From Diabrotica undecimpunctata (taxonomy: Eukaryota; Arthropoda; Insecta; Coleoptera; Chrysomelidae): 64,000 nt of DNA. The position numbers and the translations under genes were made by a program. The stretch lies in assembly GCF_040954645.1 (NCBI RefSeq), contig NC_092811.1, forward strand, positions 88,093,199 through 88,157,198, read 5' to 3'. Shown one piece after another: positions 42,881 through 54,839 of this stretch; position 1 is the stretch's first letter, and the number at the start of each line of letters is the position of its first letter. Under the pieces are notes generated by a model that was not told the DNA's origin, did not search any database, and worked only from the letters and a program-made list of their open reading frames with translations.

Positions 42881-45468
42881 TTAACACATAGAGTGCCATG
42901 GTGGATTTAACGTATCCACCACTTTCAAGAAAAAAAATATCCCCAGTGGCCGTGGTGGTCATGCGTTGTACACTAGCTTAGAATTTGTGTTTAGCCACGG
43001 TGGATAACAGAAATGCACCAAACCACTGACTAATGCATATGAAGAGGTTTATAAAGTATATACAAAAAAGGTAGTAAAGTTGGTTTCACAAGTCCCTACA
43101 AATGGTCAAACTTTTTTTCAGAAAAACAAATATATGTTCATATTTTTTATTCAAAAAGAAAAAATTATGTTGTAACGATTATTTTGCCTACCACCTAGGG
43201 TATAAGGGGTTAAAAATTGGGGACATAAATTACGGGGCTAGAGATAGGGTAAGCAAAACAAACCAGAACGTTTCGAACCGCTACTCAGGGTTTCTCTGAG
43301 CCTAAAACTAGTTTTTAGAAACAAAATTATGTTTTATAAAAAAACAGTCAAAGAAAAAATATGCCTCGCAGGACTGGCACCGATATTTAGTTTTTTTTTT
43401 ATTCCTCACTGACTTCCTATCCATAAATGCAACATTTTCTTTGTAGCAATTTTCACAAATTGGCCATTTTTCCATGTCATTCAAAGAAAGATTTTTAGTT
43501 AAAACTTCCTGTGGGACAGTTCCTTCTTGTTTTGTCAAAGCTAAAAACTCAACATGTAGATAGTAATAATTGGTATTGAAATCTGACTTTTTACCATTTA
43601 TGATGTTTTCCTTGAATTTTTTTATTGTCATTTTGTCTTTCGTTACTTCTTGATGTAATACCAGCCAACTTTCTATACCATCTCATGCCTTTTTGAATAA
43701 AGGAATTGTACGATTTTTTTTTATCTGAAAACTAAAAGTAGTAATAGTTGTATAGGTACTTCTAATACCAAAACTAATGTTACGTGGTAGAAACAATTTG
43801 AGTAAAACATACCTGAATGATCAATATAACTGTTATGTTTGTTGTATTCTATTACTGTTTTGGATTTTTGGACTGGTCCTCTTCGTTTTTGAATTGTAAT
43901 CATACCCGGAATGTACATAATATTCATAAGTATTGCTGTATTGCTTTCTTGCACTATTAGTTGGCCCTTCTGTAACTTGGTTGTTATAACTATATCAGGA
44001 TTGTTTTTTCTGATTTTGCGTAATGTATCTAAGAGAAATGTTTGTTTTTTTAGAAGAGCATGATCAGGCTCAACGCTCGAGTAGTAATTGTCCATACAAA
44101 TTGTCGTCCAGCATTCAGCAAATCTGCACTCATTGTTAGGACTATTTGTGAAGATACTGTAAGATCATAACCTCCATCTTATTTGCCACAAAATATTTTA
44201 GTGTTATATAGGTAACCACCATCGAGACATAATTTGAACAATTTGATGCCAAATTCGTGACGCTTGTTTTTTATGTATTGTTTAAATTTCAAGAGCACCT
44301 TGAACGGCACCAAAGTTTTATCAAAGCAGATAAATTCTCCAGGGACAATTTGAGATTAAAAGATCGGTTGAGTTTTTTTAATAGCTCACTGATTTTGAAA
44401 AATTTTGGTCTGCGGCTTTATTATTTGCGAAATGCCAAATTTTCAATAGTATTTGGTACCGATTCCGTGACATAACTGAAGATAAACAGTTGTATAAAGA
44501 AAATTTCTTGGTCAGTACAATGAAATTGCATGTAAATGCATAATACCGATCCACATAATGATTCGTATAAATTTCTTCGGCGTTTGTATCGACCTACCGA
44601 TGAGTTCAAGCTATAACTTTGCTGCTTTTTCTGGTTGCTGTAAAGCATATTGATTGGTTTCATTTCCAAAAAAATTAATTAGCTTGTCCGAAATAAAAAG
44701 TTCATAGAAATAATACGGCAACTTGTCATAGTTGTCATATAAGGACATTGCAATACCAGAATTAGCAGTAGATGTAAAATTTCGTAAATGCTCACCAGTC
44801 ACAGGACCCCATCTAAAATTTCTGGTTTCATTACATACATTTTCGGTAATTACTGAATGTTTTCTAGTGCTATCGAAAGTATCAGATGCAGATGCATATT
44901 TAATAATCACATATTTAATAGTTTAATTCAATGTATTACTTGCACGAGAAGTTGACGTTACAGTAAACGTGGTCGATACTTTGGAAGTAGAAGGCGTGTT
45001 ATATTACTAGCCTCGTTTATTTCAATTTCAAGGTCAGAATCTTCCAAGGATAATTCATCTTCGCTAATGGGTTCATACTCTGGACAATTCGCCGAAAAAT
45101 CTGATTCTTCTGAAAGAAATTCATTCCAGATTTCATGGAGACGCTTTTGTTCTTTTTCATAAGACATCAGACAGCTCTTCTGCACGTAATTCCGGCGTTG
45201 TCACTCACTCGAATAGTCTGAAATCATTGGTGTATCTCGCTAGTCCACCATGGCCCCACAGTAAACATAACAGTTTCGGCCATGGTAAATATCCGTTATC
45301 CACCAACAAAAAAAAAAATTAATATTGTCAGGGAGACACATTTTTTACGTACAAAATTTGCCTATACGTATTTATAGACGTTATAAAAAACAACATTTAC
45401 GAAAAAAAAAAACATGTGGGCCCTGAAGCCTGATGTTTTTTTTTACGTAGTGGAACTCTGTGTGTTAA
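42881..45468 (-). mobile_element. piggyBac element with TTAA ends
   Basis: A 2.59-kb DNA transposon bounded by TTAA at 42881-42884 and 45465-45468. Terminal inverted repeats: TTAACACATAGAGTGCCA on the left and, inverted, TTAACACACAGAGTTCCA on the right (16 of 18 match). Subterminal GGTGGAT...ATCCACC words occur near both ends (42901-42922, and around 45295-45305 with a GTCCACCATGG word near 45245). TTAA targets and this size are diagnostic of piggyBac. The transposase inside is broken, so this copy can move only in trans, if at all. Confidence 0.88.
43308..45185 (-). pseudogene. piggyBac transposase, frameshifted
   Basis: Reading from 45185: an acidic N-terminus (ESDFSANCPEYEPISEDELS, LEDSDLEIEINEAS); NFRWGPVTGEHLRNFTSTAN and LPYYFYELFISDKLINFFGN followed by ETNQYALQQ (44611-44820); a WIGIMHLHAIS-type piece; GEFICFDKTLVPFKVLLKFK then YIKNKRHEFGIKLFKLCLDG (about 44225-44340), holding the first catalytic Asp in the position of DETxxxFxGR; ICMDNYYSSVEPDHALLKKQ (44035-44100) with the second Asp; LRKIRKNNPDIVITTKLQKG; EYNKHNSYIDHS; and a C-terminal Cys-rich ICENCYKEN ... 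YRCQSCEAYFFFDCF (43330-43480), the RING-like finger of this family. Frames change near 44940, 44640, 44210 and 43700. Confidence 0.88.
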
Positions 45469-45734
45469 ATACATCCTTTGACTAATTTATGTGTTTTGGA
45501 GATATCGGTTTCCCCTGTTCGTTCCACATCGTATAATTTATCTGATGCCGTTATTCCAGGGTACCAAATTGCATAATATAGCGACTTCCTCTTATTGTTT
45601 AAATAGATTTGTTCACTGCCGTAATCTTATGAGTATTAGACAAGAGAAAGAAAGTTAAGTGTTAATTAATCGTTATTTCTACTACGAGTCAGGTGGACTG
45701 GAATTTAAATATGAACAGTAAAATATACACCCCC

Positions 45735-45890
45735 TCTTCTTCTTTCTCTTCGTCGCCACTCATTTCTGTCCATCGGGTTTACTTCGCCTAAACATTTCTC
45801 TCTCAAGTGCTCTGTGACACAGTTCTTCCATCTTCTTTTCCGTTTTTTCTCTACCTCTTCTTCCATCAACTTCTAACAGTTCTACAAAAA
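45735..45890 (-). mobile_element. LINE 3' end fragment
   Basis: Minus strand: VELLEVDGRRGREKTEKKME then ELCHRALEREMFRRSKPDGQ, the basic GRR.RG.. KKxW..C........G.... DRxxWR ending of LINE ORFs, followed by a GAAGAAGAGG tail (top strand CCTCTTCTTC at 45734-45743). About 50 codons remain. Confidence 0.6.
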
Positions 45891-47329
45891 TATAACACCT
45901 AATATTTCCAAATATTTTTTTAACTGTCATTATAACCAAAACAAAAGATATTGTGACAACAGCTTTTCCTAGTTAATCGATTTTAATTTTTCAAATTTCA
46001 GTTTGAAAGCTGGTTTGCTATTGGTATGTGAAAAAATCAGCGATTTATATTACAACGAATTGTTCACGAAACAATTTTCCAATTTTCCGTAGAGATTAAA
46101 TCCACTATTCAAAAAAAAAGAATCACATTTTCCTTTGTGTCATTGATTTCAAGATATCCTTACATTTTTAATACCAAAGTTTCGAATTTTCCGATTTTCT
46201 GCAGGCTACTTTGAAAAATGTTATTTTTACAACATTTTTCTTTCTAATTTTCGCTCTTACGAATTGGAATTTTTAGATTGAATTAGATTATTTTTTAGAT
46301 TAGAAAATTGAGGTTCGTAAATTTAATAATAATTATCCAAAGCATGTGTAATTCCGTCAAGTAAAAGAAATCATTGATGAAAATAAATGGTTACTGAGAT
46401 TGACAAAATTGTTAAAACATTCTTAATAATTTTTGTTTACGAATCAGTCTTCTGAGGTTAAGAACTTTTTTTGAGTTATTTATGTTGTGGTGACAATCTC
46501 GTGTATAGTTAAAATATTAAAAATGATGTGTTATAAATGCAGTGTTTCATAATGCGCAGCAATTACATATAATCAACAAGGTCTTGCGAAATATATTAAT
46601 CATGATGTCTAAACATAAACGAAAAAATATATTCAAATCATACAATATGAATTCCATGTATATCGTTTTATCTTTGACTTCCAGATTTTTGGCGTCTCAA
46701 TAAAATCTTAAAATAACATAAATACTATTACAAATTCAATATTTGTACACACAACAAATCCCAATGCTGTTTATAATTAATTAAATCTTTGCAATAACAT
46801 GACATCACGGCAAAGATATTTGCTTGTAATGTAAATATCCCTGAAAATGTTAATTTTTATGTAGTAAAATTGACGCAGCTTGGCCAAATGGTGTAGTTTC
46901 GGTAGTTTTCTGAAAATAAATAGTCAGTATCGCGAACTATTAGTCTGAAAATTGAAGGAGTGACGTGACAACGTGTGCGAATAATTGTCGTAATGGTCCG
47001 AATTTGCTGCCGATTAAAACAGCGAATTGTTTCAAGGTAATTGTCATTGTTTTTAAAAACTAGACTGCTACTAAAATTAGAAACGGGCCAGTCTTGTTTT
47101 TTTTTATAAGTACGAGAGTTCAGTAAATTAGGAAAAAGCTTTGGTTTTTTGAAAAATCTTTCTGATGTTATAGTGGATATGATACAATCATACAACCTAA
47201 GACTATTTATTGTGTGAAAGGTATAACACTCTGTTGTTTTATTAAAATAAACATCAGTTTATTTTTACATCCCCCTACCAAAGAAGTATGATAAACCATA
47301 ATTATATGGTTGATCACAAGGCAGTAGTT
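45891..47329. other. Mostly unassigned; possible weak LINE trace
   Basis: AT-rich. A 112-codon minus-strand frame at 46857-47195 contains QQIRTITTIIRTRCHVTPSI then FRLIVRDTDYLF, which faintly resembles the I/Jockey-type C-terminal module (xITxIRTGHCxxxxHLxxIxxxDSxxC). Without the cysteines I leave it unassigned. Confidence 0.35.
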
Positions 47330-48660
47330 TTCTTCTTCTTCTTTTTTTATGTCGACATGACTCTGTTTGTTTTTTAATGTGCCTCCAGTCAGTTGTCTTT
47401 CCATCGTTTTGGTGGTATTCCTACTGATCGTCTTCCTATTGGGGAACTGTCTCTTGCCGTCTTTACTATTCTATTTTGTCATTTGGCTTATATGATCGTT
47501 CCATTCTACTCTTCTGTTTGTTACCCAGTTCTTGATGTTCTCCACCTTGCATCTACGTCGTATATCTGTACTTCTAGCTCTGTCCCATAGTGTCTTACCA
47601 TCAATTTTCTAAGTGTTTTCATCTCTGCTGTTTCTAACATCATTTTGTTCTCTCTGTGTCAGGTCGTGTTTCTGCCGCCTATATCATTATTGGTCTGATG
47701 ACTGTTTTGTAAATTCTGCCTTTCATTTTTTTCCGAAGTTTTATTTCTCCATATTGTTTCATTTAGGCAACCTAAAGCTCTGTTTGGTCTATTTACTTGA
47801 TCTTCCACTTTAGTTTTGAGCTTTCCGTAGCTAGATAATCTGATGCCTACATATTTAAACTACATCACTTGTTCTATAATCTGACCTTTCAGCTCCATTT
47901 TACATCTTGATAAATTTGCTGTTATAATCATACAACCATTATACCATAACCATTTTGTCTCTTTTGGGGAAATAAACATGTTAAAATTTCTGGCGGTTAT
48001 ATTAAATTGGTGCAATCATCTTCACTTTGAGAGAGTAGTATTACGTCGTCTACATATCAGATTATTTTAAGTTGTTTTTCCCCCATTCAGTGTCCTTTTT
48101 TAGTTCTTACTTTTTTTATTATTTTATCCATAATCAGGTTGAACAATAGAGGACTCAGGGAATCTCCCTGTCTTATCCCATTGCCAGCTTCAATAGAGTC
48201 GGTTAGTTCTTCTTCTACTTTTACTTTTATTGTGTTTTGGTAGATATTTTCGATCGTTTTGACTATTTTCTTGCGTACAATAAGTAGATAACGTCTTTTA
48301 ATTTGACCCGGTCACAGGCCTTCTCCAAAAAGGTCCACGAAACGTAAATATGCCGGTTTGTTGTATTCTAATAATTTCTCTTGCACTTTCCTCACTATAA
48401 ATTAACGGTGCATGATCTTCCCGCCTAAAACCTTGCTGTTCTTCTGCTAATGTTATACCTACATTCATTTATTTTGTTTGATATCACTTTGGTTGTTAAG
48501 TTTATTGATGTGTTTAATAAATTAATTCCTCTGTAATTTTCCGGGTCCGAAATGTTTCCCTTTTTCAAGAGAGGTATCAGGATGTTTGATCTCAATTCTT
48601 AAGGAATTCTGTTTTGTTCTAATATTTTTTGGATTAAGATATAAATGATGAATGAATGAT
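47330..48660 (-). mobile_element. LINE, decayed RT and C-terminal region
   Basis: Minus strand from right to left: ELRSNILIPLLKKGNISDPE then NYRGINLLNTSINL (48500-48610, RT motif 1); a damaged AGRSCT (48400-48420, motif 2); LFNLIMDKII-type and QGDSLSPLLF equivalents around 48120-48180; MLETAEMKTLRKLMVRH (47600-47650); YDVDARWRTSRTG (47530-47570), TEEWNDHISQM (47480-47515), PNRKTISRNTTKTMERQLT (47390-47450) and a GAAGAAGAAGAA tail (top strand TTCTTCTTCTTC at 47333-47344). Numerous frameshifts; no usable FADD box. Confidence 0.75.
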
Positions 48661-48723
48661 ATGAATAATGAAACGTTAAAAATCAATTGCCAAATTCCAT
48701 TCTTATTGGGCGATAGGGATGAC

Positions 48724-48791
48724 GCTGCTGTTCCTTAAATCCTTTGTAGTCTAGTCTGCTGCTGTTCCTTAAATCCTTTGTAGTCCAGTCG
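48724..48791. repeat. 34-bp tandem duplication
   Basis: Two units of GCTGCTGTTCCTTAAATCCT plus TTGTAGTC(T/C)AGTC(T/G) at 48724-48757 and 48758-48791. The second runs into the terminal repeat of the hairpin element that begins at 48784, so the duplication includes element-like end sequence. Confidence 0.85.
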
Positions 48792-50127
48792 TCAGAGTTG
48801 ACCCCTAAATATACAAACAAACTGAATTTTGCAGAGAATTTTGGAACCCCAAAAAACGATGCAAAAAAGTTTACCCCTGGGCTTCATCAAATCAATGTTC
48901 AATAAAATTTTTATCAGCTGGATAGTAAAAATTCGATATCTTTTAATCCAAATGTCCTATCGTTAAAAATCAAGATGCGTTTGAAAGGCAAAGAGTGCAG
49001 CTTTCGTATGCAGTTTTTGTGTTTTGCCGAAAATAAACTCAGTTTTTAAAAAGGTGTAAAATAAATTAACGAACCGCGATTTTTGCCATTTTTTACGATT
49101 CTCGTGAGATAAATAAAATTTATCACTTTCATTGACCAGCTGTAGTAAACTTTTTATTTTTAGAGATCGATCTTTAAAACCTATGACATGAAATTTCAAT
49201 TTTGAGTTGTGGTAATAAATATGAGGCATTTGAATTATGAATAAAAAACGCAGAATTTAATGTTTCACATTACAAACGATCACACGTCAAGAAAAATACA
49301 TTTAAGAAGACTGTTTTGGGTGTAGATTATTGCAGTAGTTTTGTTCTTTGAAAAACGTACTAGTGTAATTGAAAAAAAGTTTTAAATGTTTTAGATCGTT
49401 TGTTGTATGAAAGTTTAAATCCAACGTTTTTTAAGCATGTTTCAAACCTCACATTTGTTGTTAAAACGCAAAACTAAAATTTTATGCTATAGCTTTTAAA
49501 GGATAGGCTCTAGTAATCAAAACTTCATAGTGGCCAGTGAATGAAAAGGATAAATTGTATTGATCTCGTGAGAATCATAAAAAATGGAAAAAATCGCGCC
49601 ACGTTTATTTATTTAACATCTGTATAAAATTTTTGTTTATTTGCGGCGAAATACAAAAACTGCATACAAAAGCTAAACTCTTTACCTTTAAAACGCATCT
49701 TGATTTGTGTCAATAGGTCATTTGAATCAAAAGATATCGAATTTTTACCGTCGAGCTGATACAAATTTTATTGAACATTGATTTCGCTCGCGTAACTGAC
49801 ATGCAAAATCGACGGTCGCTGCAAGCGTTATATCTAAGAGAACGGTTTAAATTACACAAAAAATGTTTATAAACATTTTTGTTTAAAATTATCTCAGCTA
49901 CATTTTTTATTTATATCATTTTTTTCTACAGTGTACAGATTCTGTGTAAATCGATTTTTTTGCGTTTTTACCCCCCCTCGAGGGGGGTTTTAGAGGAAGC
50001 CCGGGGGTAAAAGTGGTAAACTTTTTTGCATCTTTTTTGGGGTTCCAAAATTAATATTCTCGGCAAAATTTAGCTTGTTCGTATGATTTTTAGAGGTTTA
50101 GTGGCATTTTCGTCTCTGACGACTGGA
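48784..50127. mobile_element. Hairpin element, family B (near full-length inverted repeat)
   Basis: Ends are TCCAGTCGTCAGAG (48784-48797) and its complement (50114-50127). The two halves are complementary almost to the centre (around 49440): AATTTTGG then AACCCCAAAA on the left against TTTTGGGGTTCC on the right; CGTTTGAAAGGCAAAGAGTG against CTCTTTACCTTTAAAACG; GCGATTTTTGCC against GGAAAAAATCGC. The right arm has about 190 extra bases (49786-49985), including a C7TCGAG6 block. Non-coding. Mobility class unknown. Confidence 0.85.
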
Positions 50128-50661
<534 letters not shown>

Positions 50662-52009
50662 TTCCGGATATAAATTACGATGAAATGTTAGTTATTATGG
50701 TGTTACACTGTTACTATAAAAAATTATTCATTAAATAAGCTTTTTTAAATATTTTTATATCCGAAAGAAGCAAACTGTTGACACTTGTGTGATATTTATG
50801 ATATTTATCTAATTATTGGATGTGTATACCTCTCATATTAATAACAATCATATTTTTTGTAATATCCTGCTTCTAGTTTCTACATTAAACTAACAAAATC
50901 AGTTCTCATGCGTAGTTATACTAATCTGTGTAAATATGAAACTAATAATGTCGAAATTTATTTTAACACACCATATCCTTTCATCATTAGCGGAACTTAC
51001 TACTCATCTAACAGTAGCTTACAGAAATCTAGAATTAGTCACTAGGCCAGTTTACTAGTCTACATAACTTAGTTTTAAAAAACTAACCAGAAAAAGTTGC
51101 TTGTCGCTTAATGTGCTTAATGTTAACCCCTAAAACTTACAAAACGAGTAAATAGAACTAAAATACTAATCATCAATAACAGGGGATGAAATATTGGACG
51201 GACTCGGTAGTACCGCCCCTCACGAACGCCACGTCTATCTGCCGTATTTCTGCGGTACGACAATTTTGAATCGTAAGTGATGAAATCCAAAACTATCCAC
51301 TCAAAACACAACTACCTAATAGACATTATGATGGCATATAGTTGCGAAAGGACTATTTTTTTATAGAATGAAAATTTTGGTTGTTTTTATTTTGCAACTA
51401 TATGTCGACTTACTTTATTTTTTACCCATACGAACAAAAATATGTTAACTAGCTATTCAATTGTAGATTGGTTGGTACTAAAGTTCTAATTTAGGAAATA
51501 AGTAAGACTATATAGCGTTGCTGATACGGCAAAACGTCGTATGTCAAAAATTAAGATTTTTCAGAACCTAAAAACGTGATATTTGGAAAACTCCTCAAAA
51601 CTGTTAAATTATTTTACATTGTATTATCTTGTTTTTTTTTCGGATATATTGAAAATAATAATACCCTTATTTAAGGGTACGACATAAAAGTTATTTCCAT
51701 AAATAGGTATTGCACCTATTGCAATTGATATAGTCTAAAAAAAATTAAAAAGATTTAATAAGCGAATAGGGATTGATATTTCAGCATCCATATGTTAAGG
51801 TATTATAGAAATGGTGATGATCACCTGGTACCTATTAATGATTTTATTTCTTGTAAATGAACACATTTTGAAATTTTGTATTGGTAATGGTGCTTGATAT
51901 AAGGGGGTTTGTTTTATGTTGATAGGCTCAATTGCTTTAATCTCCTAGACAAATCTACACGTTTCAAAAATTACACGTGCCACTGGGTCATAGTGAAGTT
52001 CCATGAGAT
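50662..52009. other. Unassigned region
   Basis: No gene. A GC-richer patch at 51180-51265 (GGACGGACTCGGTAGTACCG, and GCCGTATTTCTGCGGTACGA) has no match that I know. A small palindrome, TACCCTTATTTAAGGGTA, lies at 51663-51680. Confidence 0.4.
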
Positions 52010-53170
52010 CACTAACATATAGATCACCTTTTTATTTCTAGGTTTAATACCTACTGGTAGTCTGCACAATATCTCTTCCATCAACAGCAATATTTCCATT
52101 TAGCATCAGATTAGTCATTATTTGCGTCTTGTTCATTTTAATCTTTAGTCCGATCTCCAAGGAAGCGTTTCAAACATTATTATTGCATCATCCATACTAT
52201 CGGCTATAATGACGATGTCATCTGCAAATCTCAAATGACTGAGCTTCTCTCCATTTATATTGATACCATGCTCATTTAAATGTGCCTTCTTACAAGTATA
52301 TTCTAAAAGCGTCGTGAATAGCTTTGGAGAGACTATGTCTCCTTGGCATACTCCTCGCTGTATACAGAATTTATTTTTTTCTTGTTCAGATAGTCTTGCG
52401 CTAGCTGTGGCATTTTGGTAGATATATTTGATTATGTTAGTGTAGCGATGGTTTATTCGGCATTCTGTCAATGCTTTTAACATTTTCTGATTGCTAATGG
52501 TATCGAATACTTTCTCGTGGTTGACAAATATCAGTGCCAATGGTTTGTTGTATTCTGCAGACTTTTCTATCAGGTTCTTTATCACCAGTAAGTGGTCGTT
52601 AGTGCTGTATCTTGTATCCTAGAGGCTGATAAAAGTCTAATTTAGCGCTGTCTTTTTTTGATAATTTTTGTAAAAAGTTTATATATGTGTGAAAGCAAAC
52701 TGATAGGACGGTAGTTTAATAAAGTAATGACTGCATGATTCCATTCAGAAGGAGTTTTTCCATGGTATATGCATTCGGTGCAAAGCTTGGCCAAAGCTTT
52801 ATGGCCATAATTTATTTCCACCTACATTTCTTAAAGGGCCGTTTTGATTTCGTATGGAGTTATTTCTGGCATTAATTCTGATCCCTGGTTTGTGATTTTG
52901 GGCAGGGACTGATCTTGTCTTTCGTCGGTGCTCTCATACATTTCGCGATAAAAGGATTCGACAACTTCAAAGGATTTTGGTTCTATCAGTAGTAATGTTT
53001 TCATCTTTGTTTTTTATTTTCTATATTATTTTGTTGCCTATGTTGTTTGTATTTCGCCTCAACACTTTTAAACTTTTGTTTTCTTGACTTATTTTAGTTA
53101 TTTCTCCAGTATTGTTTCCTCTTACGTCTTTTCGGTTTGACCGGTGGATATCTTTATTTAATTTCTTCAT
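52010..53170 (-). mobile_element. RTE-like LINE, RT domain
   Basis: Minus strand. N-side: ENITTDRTKILEVVESFYRE then MYESTDERQDQSLPKI (52870-53010), ELMPEITPYEIKTAL (52835-52885), [10 protein letters not shown] and [19 protein letters not shown] (52670-52750, motif 1). Then a 146-codon open stretch: NLIEKSAEYNKPLALIFVNH (motif A region; the usual FxDFEKAFD is FVNHEKVFD, losing the first Asp), FCIQRGVCQGDIVSPKLF (motif B) and SHLRFADDIVIIADSMDDA (motif C, intact FADD). After a frameshift it continues to GLKIKMNKTQIM near 52120. It belongs to the same group as the element at 40.2-42.1 kb. Confidence 0.87.
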
Positions 53171-53174
53171 TTTT

Positions 53175-53455
53175 GTGTAGTTGGAGCTTTTGGAGCTGGA
53201 AAAGGCCTTAAGCGACCTTTATTAGAATGTATGGAAATTACCAAATTAAAAAATACAGACAGAATTCTGAATGACCAACTTGAGACAAACAGTTCTCCAC
53301 ACCTCAACTTAAAGACTATAAAGTGTAAACGCATACCAAAAATAGATCACTTGAGAAAGGCACTCTGCCGAAACAGTGGTAGTGATAATTAATTATAATA
53401 AAAATTTGTGGACGGGTTGAAATCAAAAGTTCTTTGTTAGTACTGTTTGTATTAT
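53175..53455 (+). mobile_element. Probable Penelope-like element 3' end
   Basis: Contains the hammerhead-like motif CTTGAGAAAGGCACTCTGCC-GAAACAG at 53350-53376 and a translation upstream (KRPLLECMEITKLKNTDRIL then NDQLETNSSPHLNLKTI, one frameshift). The E..EI.K..N..R pattern is that of the extreme C-terminus of PLE proteins. A 3' tail reading GTGGTAGTGATAATTAATTA follows. The rest of the element is missing. The assignment rests mainly on the motif. Confidence 0.5.
53350..53378 (+). ncRNA. Hammerhead-like motif of third PLE
   Basis: CTTGAGAAA, a 4-bp stem GGCA/TGCC with a CTC loop, then GAAACAGTGG. Same box-stem-GAAAC layout as in the two other PLEs, with completely different stem bases. Confidence 0.45.
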
Positions 53456-54835
53456 TTTATTTCAATATATAGCATTTTACATAAATATATCTGTATTCAC
53501 TAGCTGTTACTTCATCATACATATATTATCTAAGGTTTCCACACCTTACCGGTAACATCTTTCTTATTTACTGTCTACACCAAAACCTCCCAAGATAATG
53601 TACCATATGCTTTTTGAACTTCAATTGAGTTAATAGAGAATGTTCCACTTATGATTTAATTTTGTTGTCGGTACATGTCAGCGATGCCATTGGTAAAAAT
53701 TAATTTTATGTGATAAACTATCCCAATGCTGTTCCCTGCTGCTTCACAATCTGATAACAACGTTTTAAAGTGTTATATACATGCACCTACTTGATAATCT
53801 GTAATAAAATGTCAAAGTCGTTGATATATTCAAGAAAGTTTAGATTAAAAATAAGGATATTGTTTTCAACTTGATATAATAATTAGTAAAATAGCCAAAT
53901 AGGTCAATTTTTAATTTTAATAATGATAATTTGCCATATTCCCATATAAAAGTCCGAAAGTTAGTGGAAATTTTATTGTTCCCACTTACCTTTACTTTTT
54001 ATATATTAAGTAATACCCATATAAGATTACAAAACTAGATGTCACAGATAAGCTATTTTCAAACGAATCACCTTGTATAACATATCTTTCGAAATATAAA
54101 CTTTCCAATGTTCATAAAATTTTCTTTGTACAAAAAGGAACTGCAATTGCCATTTTAGTACTCTTCGAATTACCATTATATGTAAATGATTTATTTCATA
54201 CTACTGCAATTACATCAGTGTGGTTTAAAGTGAACAACATAAGGCGTAAATATATAAATACATAAGACCATGACATGAAAACAAAATAGTTGTCACGTAC
54301 TTAACAGTAACTGCTTACACTAAAGGAGATAATTACCGCAATAAAACATATTTTTGCAATGTGAACTATGCGTACCAACCAACCAATTGTAACGAATCGG
54401 GGAATGTGACAATTAATAATTAGGCTAAAGTCGATTTCACAAAACTTTCATTTTCAAACAAAGTTAATATTTAAATAGGTAAATGTTTACTAAGTTTAGC
54501 ATTAACAAGTCGATTAAATCAGATAGAAAATGTGACAGATGTATATTAGTGTTAATTTGTTCTATAACAAGATTACAAAGAAAATTCAATACGACTGGAA
54601 GAATCACAAGTAGATCGAATTTTACTTCTAATCGAGTAACATACTCTATTTTCTCCACAACCGGAAATTATGAATAAAAAATAACTTTCACTCACTTTTT
54701 AAATTAAATTAAAAGTCGTCTAATAACTATAGACTAACTATAGATGATAGTTGTTATTACTATAAATATAGTTACATCTAAAGAATCTTTATTCTGTCAC
54801 TTGTTATAGAACGAAAATACACACAAGGTAATATA
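53456..54835. other. Unassigned AT-rich region
   Basis: No gene recognised. Two overlapping 64-codon frames on opposite strands at 54464-54677 look like chance. Confidence 0.4.
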
Positions 54836-54839
54836 AAGT

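Noticed and set aside
54464..54677. Two 64-codon frames overlapping on opposite strands
   Set aside because: Neither has a motif, splice context or composition different from background.
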